Shown here one piece after another: positions 31,580 to 45,000 of a stretch of DNA of 64,000 nt. The position numbers and the translations under genes were made by a program. The notes beneath the pieces are model-generated. The model made no database searches. It had not been told where the DNA came from and was given only the letters and a program-made list of their open reading frames with translations. How positions within the stretch are numbered: the stretch's first letter is position 1; each line of letters opens with the position of its first letter. Source of the DNA: Impatiens glandulifera (Eukaryota; Streptophyta; Magnoliopsida; Ericales; Balsaminaceae); NCBI RefSeq assembly GCF_907164915.1, contig NC_061868.1, positions 49,599,689-49,663,688 of the forward strand. The letters are read 5' to 3'.

Positions 31580-32632
31580 TCATGCAACCATCATGGTGAA
31601 CAATAATATCCCCATCACGAAAGTATATATCAACTTGGAAAATGACGTGGCATCCAATCTAACGGCCCAGCTTGAAAACGTATCCCATTCTAATAACGAA
31701 CTCATCTTAAAATTCGGGTTTGACCCATATAACGCCTGCACTCCTCTCACGTCGTCAATTTTCAATTCAACTTTCCTCTTTCTCGGACTCAAACTCGGGT
31801 ACATAATTGCATCATTATCCGACGAGTGAGCCAACCCGAGTACATGCCCGATTTCATGAGTCACAACCGATTCCAAATCAACGGCCACCTTTGATCTCTC
31901 TCTTTTAAAATCAACGGACCACGTTTCCGCCGAATCCAAATGAAACTTTCCATTCTCCGGCGCAAACGCGTGAGCTAAAATCCCTAAAACCCCATCGAAC
32001 GGCTGTCCATCTCCATGATCGCCGCTGTAAAATCCAATCTTTATATCAGCCGTAGAATATTCCTCCGTCAACGTGAAGTTAACCGGAATCACATCCGACC
32101 ATCGCGAAAACGCGCGATCAAATACACCCAATATATCGGATTTCGATATATAGTTTATCATATTATCCGGCGAGAACGCGTACGTTAGCGTCATCGGGTT
32201 TGATCGAGCCCATCTCGGCTGTCCGTAAAAGTATGCGTAGCGTTTTGTCTCGTGGAACGCGTGATCGCCGGCGGCGGCGTCAGAGACGCCGCATCTCGGT
32301 GACATGATCTGATTAACAGTAACGGAATCGAGTTTACCCGTTACAGTTAAACCTAGGTTTTTCTGATAGGAAACGACGGCGGATTCAAAACGCTCGTCGA
32401 ACGCGTCTGTGAGATCGCTGCGTTTGAGATAACCGAATCTCTGGAAGTATTTTTTGAGCTCTGATATGCCGTTGACGTGGCTTCCTTTTCCGACGTGGAT
32501 GAATTTGGCAAAATCCGACCAGGTGTGGTTGTTAGTTAGTTCTGTTATTGGCGGTTGTGGTAACAGGATTCTGGCGGGAAAACAATGATGAGGAGGAATG
32601 AAGAGAGAGATAATCAAGAGAGAGAGGAACAT
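31580..32632 (-). CDS. Plant matrix metalloproteinase (MMP, peptidase family M10A)
   Basis: Intronless, 350 residues. Signal peptide MFLSLLIISLFIPPHHCFPA; propeptide with peptidoglycan-binding-like segment (about 52-110) and the cysteine switch SPRCGVSD (Cys114), which keeps the zyme latent by binding zinc; catalytic domain with zinc-binding HEIGHVLGLAH (259-269), Met-turn IMYP (277) and structural sites DHGDGQPFDG and HLDSAETW. A hydrophobic C-terminal tail (about 333-350) fits a GPI signal or membrane anchor. Length and lack of introns match plant MMPs, which degrade extracellular matrix or cell-wall proteins during growth and defence. All key residues present; function predicted with high confidence, substrate unknown. 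Confidence 0.95.
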   Translation of the reverse strand: MFLSLLIISLFIPPHHCFPARILLPQPPITELTNNHTWSDFAKFIHVGKGSHVNGISELKKYFQRFGYLKRSDLTDAFDERFESAVVSYQKNLGLTVTGKLDSVTVNQIMSPRCGVSDAAAGDHAFHETKRYAYFYGQPRWARSNPMTLTYAFSPDNMINYISKSDILGVFDRAFSRWSDVIPVNFTLTEEYSTADIKIGFYSGDHGDGQPFDGVLGILAHAFAPENGKFHLDSAETWSVDFKRERSKVAVDLESVVTHEIGHVLGLAHSSDNDAIMYPSLSPRKRKVELKIDDVRGVQALYGSNPNFKMSSLLEWDTFSSWAVRLDATSFSKLIYTFVMGILLFTMMVA

Positions 32633-34354
32633 TGCAATTTTTTAAATTTTGATCTTTTGGTGATGGGTGTTTGAGAGTTGAATTTATATAAATATTTTGT
32701 ATTAATTTAAGAATAATTATTACTGTATTTATGGGTGTTGAAAATATTAATTATTTGATGAGGAAACTTTTGAAAAAATTTGGAGAAGAATGGATGGAGA
32801 AAGTTAAGGAAGATTCTTTCGTGTGCGCCTTTTCATTTGAGATTCTGATTTGATTAATTGAATTTAATTGAATTGACTAATTAATCATGGTTCGGATGAA
32901 TTTTGATTAATTTGCTTTTAACACTTACTTAATGACAGTATAATTAATTATTTGATTTTGACTTGAATTATAGCATTTATATATGATTTTTTTTATTTAT
33001 TAATCATATAAATCCCTAATATAGATTGGGATTGGTCCAACGTTGTTGACTAGATTAATGTAATTAAAAATGAACATATGTATGGTATGGGAGTTATTTA
33101 AATGAAATTAAAATGTTTGGATGATTACGTGGTGGTGGTGGTAGCAACTGAATGGAGACATTCTTTTCTTGGTAGTTATTAATCACAAGATCTATCCTTA
33201 GCTTACGTTGTTCTTTTTCTTGGTCATACTCCAAGAGTCGTAAAATATATAGCAATGATGTTTGATTTGGTATGGGAGAATTGCATAATAAATTATTAAT
33301 AATAAAAAGTTTTAACTTTATAAAAACAAAAACAAAAAAGTATTTGAATAAGTGATGTGATTCAGTCTAAAATTTAATTATATTGCTTTATAAAACAATT
33401 TACTCAATAAATTGTTTAGCAAATTAAGTTTTGTAAATTGTAATATCATGTATCCATTTCAATATATACAAAGTTCCATACAAAATAATAAACTTAGAGA
33501 AAAGAAAATATAAACACATAGAGTTTAGTGTATATGGTACAAATATGATATAAGTTATATATAAATATAAATAGTATATGTATTATAAGTTGTATGAGTT
33601 ATTTTTGTTTAGTTTAAATTATAAAAAATAATATAAGTTGTATATGGTTTATAATTTTATGTTTGGTATATAAGTATAAGATTAAAATGATAATTTTATA
33701 TTTTTAATTAATTAAAATATTAAAAATATAAATTTAAAATTAATTTTATATAATAAATATTTAATTATTATTATTCTTTTAATTAATTTTTATTATAACT
33801 TATTGTCTTATTATTATTTAATATTATAATTATTATATATAATAACTAAAGAAATTATAATTATAATATAAACTGTAAATTATATTTATTTAATTTAAAT
33901 ATTATTATTTAATAATTGTAATAAAATAAAGATAATATATATAATAAACAATATTTTTATAATATGATTAAAGTATATAAAATAATAATAATAATTAATA
34001 CAATTATCATTCTAAAGATAAATATATATTTTAATTATAATATTGGATTATTTAAAAAATATATAATATTAAAACTATATAAAGTATATTTAATTTATTA
34101 TATAATAATAAGTAGTATATAATATTAACAAAATAAAAAAAATAATTAATTCTATTGTTGCTTTATAAAAATTACATTTCCCAGGAAAGAAAAACTAAAT
34201 TGTACATGACCATTAATTGAATGAAAATTAAAACTAAATTCATGAATTGAATCTGAACTTAAAAAAATAATAATAAGATCGATCAGGTGTAAAAGCTGAA
34301 ATTCAAAAAATATAAAAAAAAAGCATTTAAAAAAATACGAATTTAATTAGTAAA

Positions 34355-35075
34355 TTGCTTTTCCCATCTTTTCCCATATTCTCAATCCCGTCCCACTCCC
34401 TAATTAACTCAAAAATTACTTATTTATCTCTTTCATTTTTATATATTTACCTTTATTATCTTATTTATTTTACTTATTTTATTTTATTTAATAATTAAGT
34501 TTTTTATTATTACATATAATTAATTAATTTTTAATATTTTTTCTATTTTATTTATTTAATTAAATACAAAATATTATTATTTTTATATTATAATTGTTTA
34601 AAATATATAAAATATTAAAGTGTGTCTTGATTTAATAAAATATAAATATTTAATATTTTATTGTATTAATTATATATATATATTAAAATACTTATAAAAA
34701 CAATAATTGAATGATTCAATTTTTTTTATAAATAAAATTATCTATTAAATAATAATTAATTTAATCATTAATATTTTAATTAATAATATTATATTTTATT
34801 AAATTAGTACATATTTCAATATTTAATATATTTTAAATAATTATAATATAAAAATAATAATATTTTGTATTTTTAATTAAATAAATAAAGTTAAAAAAAC
34901 ATATTAAAAATTAATTAATTAATTATATTTAATAAAAGAAAGTTAATAATTAAATAAAATAAAATAAGAAAAATAAATATATAAAAATGATAAGGATAAA
35001 TAAATAATTTTGGAGTTTATTAAGGAATAATAGTGGGGTGAGAATATAGGAGGGAGTGGGAAAATCACCTCCCAT
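34355..35075. mobile_element. Foldback/MITE-like element with about 330-bp inverted arms
   Basis: Left arm TTTTCCCATATTCTCAATCC and onward pairs with the complement of the right arm, which reads TTTTCCCACTCCCTCCTATATTCTC. The symmetry continues inward (TCATTTTTATATATTTA, AATTAATTAATTTTTAATAT, AATACAAAATATTATTATTT) to a centre near 34715. Almost the whole element is palindromic; no coding capacity. Confidence 0.75.
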
Positions 35076-37148
35076 TTCATTAATAAGAAGTTTTTTGGTT
35101 AAAAGAAATATAAGAAACATATTTTTTTATTTAAATAGTTTGAACAGATAAATAACAGAAATAAAAAGTCAGTTAAAAAACATATTTTTTCAAAATTCAA
35201 ATAGTAAAAACTAAAATATATATGAATTATATTAAAAATAAATATATCATAACACAAAAGTTATATTTAATTAAAATATCATACATATTTTATAAATATA
35301 AACATAAATAAATACTAATTATTTTTAAAAATAAATCAAAACAAGCAATTTTTTATTCCGAATAAAAAATTGAAGACATGTTTCATATATAGTCTTATAA
35401 ATTAGCAGTAAGCATTGACTCAGTACCCATCTTAACAAACAAAGATGTTGTCATTCCGTTTATTACAAGATTTTTTTTTCAAAAATATTTTATTATAAAA
35501 AAAAGTTAAATAAAATATTTAAAATTTTTAATATAAATAAAATAAAAGTATTTTTTTTTATTAATAAATTAAATAATTTGATAATTATAATGAAATGATA
35601 TGACAAAAAGTTTATTTTAAAAATACTCAAAATCAAAACTTCTATAAATCAAAATAATCTCTCAAAATTTTAGGAGAGATCAATTGATAAGTTCATCCCT
35701 ACATCCGGTGATAAACTGTCGGTAAAGAAATGATCAGAATAATCTTCTAATTATGACAACAAAATAATAATAATATATATTTTTTTATTTTGCTTTAGTT
35801 TTTTTTTCATTTGAATAACTATAGAAGGTTATTGTATTTTTTATTTAATAAAAATTTATATTTTTAAAAATAAAAAATTTAAGAATTTTATAATAGAAGA
35901 TTAGGAAAATTACTGGATTTTGTTTATAAATGTAAAGGTTTAGACAAATAAATATATTCAAATGTCTTATATTAATGTATAGCATGTCCCAAAGTAAACC
36001 CTGAATACAAAGTAAATAAATGCGTTGAAATTGGAAATTAGTGGACCATTTTATTTATATATTGACCTAAAATATATCATATTAAAAAACAAATAATATA
36101 TACAGCTGACAGGATACTTAATTAATTAAAACTAACATCACTAAATATTAATTAAGCATTTATCATCTTTCCGCACAAGTAGATGAGACAAATAGTCAAA
36201 CTTCTGTTACATTAAAAGAAACTATTCCATTACTATTAAAGTTGCTTTATTTCTTATATATCATCATTTGAACAAAAATATTAAATTTTATCTTCAATTT
36301 TTTTAAATGTAATTTAATTTAAAGTATTCATTTAATTCTTTTTCCTTTTTACCATAAATGTGGACTTATTTAATTAATTAAATTAATCTATACCATCAAT
36401 AGGAAATTCTTACCATCAATAGGAAATTCTTCCAATTAAGGGGAGTGAGACAAAATGAACTTCTCTATAATCCTAGTTAAGAGCAACTTACATGCTTATA
36501 GCTCATAATAGAAAACTGTCATTTTTTTTTAAATAAAGATTTTTACTTGTGAAAGTTAGAGGTATTGTCTTACTTACTTATACTAGAGTTACTTAGTTAC
36601 TTTTTTGTCACCGAAGAATCAAGCCGAGCTTTAAAATCTTATATTGAAAGCACTCATTTTTTTTTTTACTCAAACCTCATAATAAAATAAGAGACTCGTT
36701 CCAGCTTTCATTAAAGTAAGTCAAGGATCTCCGCTCGACCAAAAAAGTAGAAAATAAGACTTTTTCCAGTTAAACCCGGTTAATAGACTGAAACAGATAA
36801 AATCGATAATAAAATAAAGTACAAAACCAGATTTAACTAGAACCGTTTAACTAGTTAACCGACAAATTAAACACTATTAAATTAAGGGGTTGAAGTGAAA
36901 TTAAAATTAAACATCTAATTTTTAAAATTATTTATTATGATAATTAATATAAGGATTTAGAATTGTAATTTCAATCAAATTAAAATGTATATAATTTTGA
37001 AAGTTTCATTGTGCATGCACATAAAATAAATTAGAGTGAAGTTAGATTTAAAATTGGTTAATATATATAATTAAAATATATTTTAAAGTATTATTTAATT
37101 TAAATTAATATTTTAATAAAATATTTTAAATTCTCCTAAATCCAATTA

Positions 37149-37408
37149 TGACTTGTTCTCTTCGTAATTTAAAAAAAAAATTAAACCAAAATCAATTTTC
37201 CAATCAATCATTTCTCAACAATCATATTATTTTTTTTCATTAACTAAAATACTCTCTATTTTAAATTTTTATTTTTTATTTTATTTATATATATTAATAC
37301 CTTTAGTCTTTTTTAAAAAAAAAAATAATCATTAACTTCTCAAAATCTCACCAATCATTATTTTTTCTCTTTTTAGGTTTTAAAAAAAATTCCAATCCAA
37401 ACAAGGCT
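37149..37408 (-). mobile_element. MITE, copy 1 of a family shared with 49692-49955
   Basis: About 260 bp, ends GACTTGTTCTC and AACAAGGC. Internal words CAATTTTCCAATCAATCA, AAAATACTCTCTAT and TAATCATTAACTTCTCAAAA match the complement of the copy at 49692-49955 in order. No coding sequence. Confidence 0.75.
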
Positions 37409-37928
37409 TATGAACATTTTCAAATTGAACCAATACATATTAAGTTGAGGTCTATAATTGATTTTTTTTAATCATTCAATTGAAATATTTTGAAAAGACA
37501 TCTCACTTGGACATGGGGTTTTGTTTGTTTCCAACCTCTTATTTACTCACAAAATTTTATAATTCAATAATAGAATTTAATTTGAAGTTCTCAAATATAC
37601 TAGAAAACTCATCAGCTTAAAGGGGATGAGTGGAGAAATGGAGATTTCTTTCTCTCTCACACAGTGAAAACACACACATGCTACAGTTGCTTGCACTTTT
37701 AGAAAACAGTAATGACGATTTGGCGGCAATGGAATTAGAAAACCCTAACATTTAGGTCCCATTAATGGCGATTTCTAACATTCAAAGTAATCTCATTAAT
37801 GTCCCCATTACTGACACTGAAAGACGAATTTTATCTTTTTCCAGATGCTCTCATTTCTTTATGTATATACATACTCTACGACTTCAGTTTTTTTTTGTTG
37901 ACTGTGATCTGTGAATGCTACATTTCGC

Positions 37929-40277
37929 ATGGCTAAAGCTTGGACTTCTTCCACCAATGGCGTCTTAAGGATTTCTGCTCACTGTAATAATAAGCACCAT
38001 TTGTGGTACTCTAAGAAACGGCCAATCTCATGGCAGTTCATATGCGGTCTTATGCTCTTTAGTTTGGGTCTGATTTCTCTCTTCACTGGACACGTTACAT
38101 CTGATCTTGAATGGTACTCTCAGAAGCTCGTGAATCGGAGTTTTCATTACAAGCTGGTAATTTAAGCCTCCTCTCTGTTTCTCTGTCTCATTTGGACTGA
38201 ATTGATGGTCCTGATCCTGCCATTGTATTGTAGGGTGGGGTTAATCGTGCCCAAATTGATATCTGGAAATCGAAAGATTCAAACTTGTACTACGGGTGTA
38301 GTGATAGAGGGCCAGGATATGCTTGTAAGTTATTCATTGTATAAACAAAACAAACTCATGTTCTTATGAATCTTCAATCTGAAATGTAATCATACAGGTG
38401 CTGTTTCTGAGAAATCTTCAAATGGGTATCTACTCATAGCCACCAGTGGAGGACTAAATCAACAAAGAACAGGAGTAAGTAGAGAATAATAAACGATAAA
38501 TATTTCGAAGATTTGATGAAAATTGTTTGAAATAACTCATCTGGGTTAATAATTTTAGATCATTGATGCTGTTGTTGTTGCAAGGATTCTCAATGCAACT
38601 CTAGTTGTACCAGAATTGGATCATAATTCATTCTGGAAGGATGACAGGTAATTAAGTCTTATTGTTTTGGTTGTTTAGTTTAGACTCGTTTGATTTAATT
38701 TTGTCATATTACATACATGATTTTACAGTGACTTTGACAATATATTTGACGTCGGTTGGTTCATTTCTAACCTGGCGAAGGATGTAACCGTGGTGAAAAG
38801 AGTACCAGATAAGGTTATGAGATCGATGGAGAAACCTCCATACAGTATGAGAGTACCAAGGAAATCAGAACCTGAATATTATGTTGAACAAGTGCTGCCA
38901 ATATTGCTGAAGAGACGTGTAAGTTATTATTACAATAAAGGAATGATAATTTTATCTGGAGTTAGTGTTGCTTATATAAAACAGTTTTTCAGGTTGTGCA
39001 GTTGACAAAGTTTGATTATAGGCTTGCTAGTTATAATAACCTTAATGAAGATCTACAGAAATTGCGTTGTCGGGTCAACTACCATGCTTTGAGATTTACA
39101 CAACCATTACTAGACCTTGGTCATAAACTAGTCTCGCAAATGAGGAGCATGACTAAACTATTTATAGCTGTCCACTTGAGGTTTGTCCCTTTTTATGTTT
39201 TTTGTTGTGTCTTATAAGTCAGTCAAGGACATCAAAATGCAATCATTTTGTATGGTTTAAGATCTGATCAATGTTTTACAAGGCATTGATCTAACAAACT
39301 GCAAACAAGAAAATTACCTTTTCATCATCTTTGTCTCATCTTAATTTTCCTAGAAAATTGTTAATAGGTTTGAACCAGACATGCTAGCTTTCTCTGGTTG
39401 TTATTATGGTGGAGGTGACAAAGAAAGAAAGGAGCTCGGTGAAATAAGGAAAAGATGGGCAACACTGCCTGTGAGTGTTTTTTTATATGAACAAAGTTTA
39501 ATTTGACATGTTTCTTCTTCAATTTTGCTTTATTCTGTTACTGTTACACACAGGATTTAAGTCCGGATGGAGAAAGGAAACGAGGAAAATGTCCACTAAC
39601 TCCACACGAAGTTGGTCTGATGCTTCGTGCTCTCGGTTTTGAAAACAACACGTATCTGTACGTTGCATCTGGTGAAATATATGGAGGGGAAGAGACTCTA
39701 CAGCCTCTTAGAGAGCTCTTTCCAAACTTTTACACAAAGGAGATGCTTGCAACAGAAGAGCTGAATCCTCTACTACCATTTTCTTCTCGTTTGGCTGCTA
39801 TTGATTATGTTGTATGTGACGAGAGCGATGTTTTCATCGCTAACAACAACGGGAACATGGCGAAAATTCTTGCTGGCCGAAGGTAAACAGTCTGTTTATT
39901 TAATTTCTTTTATAGAAGTCCAACATTTGAAGTTTTTTTTTTTTGTTTTGTTGTAAAGGAGGTATATGGGTCACAAGAGGACAATCCGTCCTAATGCAAA
40001 GAAGCTTAGTTCTTTGTTCATGTCACGCAATAAGATGGATTGGAGTACATTTGCTAGAAAGGTGAAATCATGCCAAAGAGGATTTATGGGAGAGCCGGAG
40101 GAGATTAGGCCTGGACGTAGTGAGTTTCATGAGTTTCCATCTTCTTGCATTTGTAGAAAACCATTCAAAAAAGGCGTATTGGATTCATTTGACAAACAAG
40201 TTTCAAGTGGTTTGGAAGGGCCAAATAGTTCAAGCACATGGGAATTGCCGGTTTCTTTAGCACGAGAGATTATTTGA
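37929..40277 (+). CDS. Plant O-fucosyltransferase family protein (type II membrane glycosyltransferase)
   Basis: Nine exons: 37929-38156, 38234-38324, 38398-38474, 38559-38647, 38729-38918, 38993-39180, 39368-39470, 39554-39882, 39959-40277; 1614 nt, 537 residues. Start chosen at ATG 37929 (MAKAWTSSTNGVLR). A single membrane anchor (WQFICGLMLFSLGLISLFT) near residues 36-54 fits a Golgi type II protein. Family motifs in order: YLLIATSGGLNQQRTGIIDA (nucleotide-binding loop), LNATLVVPELDHNSFW, the split HLRFEPDMLAFSGC, CPLTPHEVGLMLRALGF, and DYVVCDESDVFIANNNGNMA near the C-terminus. Plant members transfer deoxysugars such as fucose or rhamnose in wall and glycoprotein synthesis; acceptor is not predictable here. 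All introns GT-AG. Confidence 0.94.
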
Positions 40278-40289
40278 AGGCCGACTAAC

Positions 40290-42080
40290 TAGGTCAGTCA
40301 CACGGTTCACCATAAAGATGTATGTTTTACAGGATTCTCGGCCAGTTATAAATTACAAGTATAATTTATAAACATTTGGTGATGTCTGGTGTCAAGATTT
40401 GTATGTACCACAGTAACATTGTATATAACTCTTTTAAGTTATGTATTCAAAGAAACTGCCATGTATTCAAATGTTCCATTCCATGGATATAAGACAAAAT
40501 ATAGTCTTAATAAGGCACTGTAATTGATAGATAGATAGATAGAATCTAAAGAGGGTATAACCTAAAATATTGTATTCAATCTCTCTTTTACATATAAAAA
40601 AATTAGCTCACTACCAATTGCTGAAGAAGAACGTCTTCAGATCGGAATCACAACATTTTCTGATAACGATGGAAACCTCCCAGATCTCGGTTCGGAGTCG
40701 ATCGAGCTGCTAAAATGGCAAGGTTTGAAGAGAAAATAAGGATTCAAATATTGAGACAAGTATATGATCAAGTTCTATATTTTAAATATTACTAATCATA
40801 CTTATCTATTTTTTATTTTTTTAGAATAAGTTATTTTAAATTATATAAGATAGTTTAAAGATTAAATTGATATTTGTATATCAAACTTTGCTTATTATTG
40901 AGTATATCATCCATTTGTAATTTCTTTTGTTTGGCTTAGACCAATAATTATAAAACAGTTTAAGTTTTTTCTTATTTGTTCTTATCGAAATAAAACAGTT
41001 GGTTTTTTTGGTATTGGTTCTTAAAGAATTTGTTCAATTTCTAAGAGATGTTCATATGAGAATACCATATCAAATCTGCAATTTTGCGGAGTTGTCGTCG
41101 GGAGTAGTCTGCAATGAATCGTTGTTGAACTGGGTGACGTTCCACAGCGCTTTATCGAGCACCTCCACGGTGGGCTAGAGTGTTGCTAACTTGACACTAG
41201 AGTATTATTGACCCACATTGTTTATAGCATAATTTTTATGCATAATAATATTTGTTTTTAAATTGTCAACTTATGTATTCAAACGTTATAAAAGTGAAAT
41301 AAAAAAATAAAACAAAAATAAAAAAAAGTAAGAATTCAGATCGAAAAATTAGCATCCAAGAACTACCAATTATACATTTTAATAATAAAGTTGATTTTGT
41401 ATTTTAAGAGGTACAGACCTACAGTGTAAAGTATAAGTTATATATGGAAGGTATAATAAATATTATATTGTTTGGTTTCACTATAAGGATTTGTTTGTGT
41501 TTCTATTTGTATGTTTTTAATATTATATTTGTGTATGCTAAAACAATTCTCTTATGATTTTTTATTATAAAAAATAAATAAATTTGTTTTATAATTTTGT
41601 GTTGTGTGATGGTAATTTTGTTTATGTCATTTGAGTTGTTTAGGACTAACTTATGACAAAACTTCATCATTTGAAATTTGAACTAATTTATTTTTAGAAA
41701 TCAGACACATCATGGTTGAATTAGAAACAGATAATTATGTCTTCAACCACCAATCCAGAATGAGAATATGGAAAAGACAAACATATCAACATGCTGATAA
41801 ATAAAAATGTAGCCTTTTAACAATATTCCGACAAATTATTAATCCAATCACAGCATCTGTCCAACAACAGCTAGCAAATCTGTAGCAAGAACCCTAAAAA
41901 AAATGTCAGCATTATCATCATTTCTCGTCTATTTAACTTAAATTATGATCCACCCCACCCCACCCCACACTACAACTACAACTATTCATACAGTCATGGA
42001 TTTTCATTTCTAACATTCTTTTTCTGTATTATATAAATACACAAGGGTGCAATTATAAGTTGTAGAACCAATCATCTAAG
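40290..42080. other. Intergenic region
   Basis: 3' flanks of two genes that converge here (plus-strand gene ending 40277, minus-strand gene ending 42092). Contains a short GATA microsatellite at about 40528-40546. No further gene or element recognised. Confidence 0.6.
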
Positions 42081-42091
42081 AAGTGACAGAA

Positions 42092-45000
42092 TCAACCATG
42101 GCTGTTCCCTGTCAATATATATATGGAAGCAATTAGTAAGTCACTCAGATCCTGTCAAACAAATATTACCGCTACTAAAGTGCACGAAAAAAGAAAGAAA
42201 ACTAGATGCGACTTAAATGTAGAATTAAACCTTTAGAGGTATGGCTCCTGTGACTTTTGTCATGAGAAACAGAAGGAAACTTGGAGATGACAAGTGAGCT
42301 CTGCAAGCCTTCCAACAGCTGGAAGAATATTAATAGAAGACAGATGAATCAGCATCAGTAATACTAATTGAAGATAAAAAAAAATTATTGTCTTTCTTTC
42401 TGTGAAGTGAAAATCATGTTATCGGTACTTTGGACAACCTTAGTATCTTTTGGATCAGTAGATGCTCAAGTAAAGGTTAATATATGATTTTAGATGGTTA
42501 ATATGCCCCAAATGCCATTGAATTTCTCATGCATGAATAAATAAATAATCCACAACATAAAGAATGCATCAGATATTAGAGCTTCATTGATGTAGGATTT
42601 TTTTGAGAAAAAAAGAAAAGAAAACCTTGTTTAATGAAAAAGTGGATTATTTGAGTCAAAGGACTAAAATATCATTTGTATTTCATATATAGGTAATTTG
42701 GTATTTTGATTGATAAAGGGGTTAAATTCAAATAAAACCCTTAACCAAACAAGGCCGTAAAAATAACTGTCACTTACTCTTGATGTTGGTTGAATCTTAC
42801 GGCTGGACCTACGCGGCTCTAAAACTTCAAGATCTGATTTCCCATACTCAACATTTTCGTCATCTTTTTGGTTAACCTCAACAATCCTGCCGATCCTTTC
42901 CCCACGAGATCCAATTTCCAAACGGTTCTGTTGGCCTGATCCATTTTCATCTGTGGCATTAGAATCACCGCCTACTGTGCGATCTATGTTATCTTCTTGC
43001 CTTGCCAAAACCTTATCCTTCTTGGGTAAGGGTCGGCTAGGAATATTAAGGGGCTTTCCAGGCTTTGAACCTTTTGCCTTGGATTCGGCTCCATGATTTT
43101 CCTTTCTATCAACTTTTATGTTACTTTTCCATCCACCAGTTCCTATACCCTGAGGACTTGTATAGTTTGCATATTTAGCTGAATCACTACTAGATTCATT
43201 GACAATCCTATGCTTTCTCTCAGCAACATAATGTTTGCTTACATCCATAAATTTTCTTTTCTTTCCAGGTTTAGGAACACCGAAAATAACCCTAGAACCT
43301 TCTGTTTGCAAACCTGTCCTGAGTTTATTTATTTTATTCTCTTCCTCTGTGTTCTTACCAACGTTAAGAACCTGTTCACTTGATGACAATGGCAAAAATT
43401 GTGTCTCCTCCACAAAATCAATATGCTTTAATCTCTTATCCTTCTCCTTTTTAGTATCGGTCACTGAATCTCCTCTTTTCAATCCCTTCTGCTGAGGTGT
43501 ATCACCCTGAAAAGAAGGTTCGGTTCAAGACAGAATAACTCCTATAAACATAAATGTCAATACATAACTTGTTGAAAGAACGCTCTAATTTAAATGGGGG
43601 TCTGGGCAGTGTGTGTGTGGTGTCGCGCTAGCCTCCCAAGAGAATAAGCCCGGTCACAAAGAGAAAATAAAATATATATATATATATATATATTTGTTGA
43701 AAGAATTTGTGCATCTATCTATATATCAATACCTGGGATAACCGATTCCTTCCCCTGGTACTGGACCAATTGATCCACTCGCCATCGCACCAAACAAGAG
43801 TTGGACGAATGTTCCATGCAGTCACAACCATTGTTTTTACTTCACCTGCCAGGGAAATGAGAAAAAAATATACCCCATTTCAAAAGACTTCATTCAATAT
43901 TTTGATGCTTTTATTATTGTCTTGATAAATGGAAAATACCTGGAAAACCGACTGTAAATGTACTTTCATCTTTTTTGTTCTTCTCAATTACATTTCCCTC
44001 CCGCCAACTAAATTCAAGAAAATAATACAGAACCCTTGTCAAAATGCATTTCATGAGCACAAGTACATAATATGATGCACATAGAGAAAATAAAAGATCA
44101 TGGAAATACACTTCGAGAAGAGATCACATGTGCAATAATCCACAATAGACTAGCTCTTTTGGATTATTTAACGGTAAATCCCAGAACTAAAGGAATGAGT
44201 TTGGATGGAGGGATTTTAAGTTCAACTCTATCTTCAATGGAAATCATACGATCCCCCATTGCTCAAATTCAAGAATTAAAGGATTTTAAATTTTGAGTTC
44301 AACCTTGCTAAAGAAAATTGCTCAATTGCATTGCTAAACTACCTTGAATTATTTAGTATAGCCATGTTATCTAAAACATGAGGTTGAAGTGACATGCAAA
44401 GAATAGAAACCTTACCAATATTCTACCCATACATCAACTCTATCTCCGCTTGAATACGTATAATCCCCCATTGCTGCTCTACGTATCTTTCTAGCTCCTT
44501 CAAGTTGTGTAACGGTCATTGGGTGGGGAGTGCGTATTTTGGGTGCCATGCAACCTTCAGCTTCAATTGTTATCCATTCCCTCCCTAAACATGGACATAT
44601 CCAATTAAAATTTAAATTACACAAATTGCTGACTCCAAAATAAATGATAGGTCAAACCATCTTCACATCATAACAAACAAATATATATTGAACTTGAAAT
44701 CCATAAATTTAGAGAGTGAGGAGATTTGAGTAAGATACGAAGAAATTCATAGGACGTTGTAAATTCTTATGTATAGTATAATCCATGTGTACGTCCTTTG
44801 AATAAAAAGAGTACTCTATATTATGCTCTAAATGTTAAATATTCTAGGATATAGTGGGCAAATCTGAATTGACCATTATTAAGTATATAAACACGATATC
44901 TAAGGACTAATGCGTAAGCTGGTCATTAATTTGAAAATGTGATGTTCCTCGCTACAAATGTAACATGTATGCCTTCTTAGAGTAATAACACTAACATAAT

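Larger units (their letters stand above)
32700..37900. other. AT-rich intergenic region with mobile remnants
   Basis: No gene supported. Contains an extremely AT-rich tract with a GTTTGGTATATAAGTATAAG word (33520-34150), a long foldback element (34355-35075), a 20-bp tandem doublet TACCATCAATAGGAAATTCT at 36390-36430, a MITE (37149-37408), and promoter DNA of the O-fucosyltransferase gene near 37640-37928. Confidence 0.6.
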
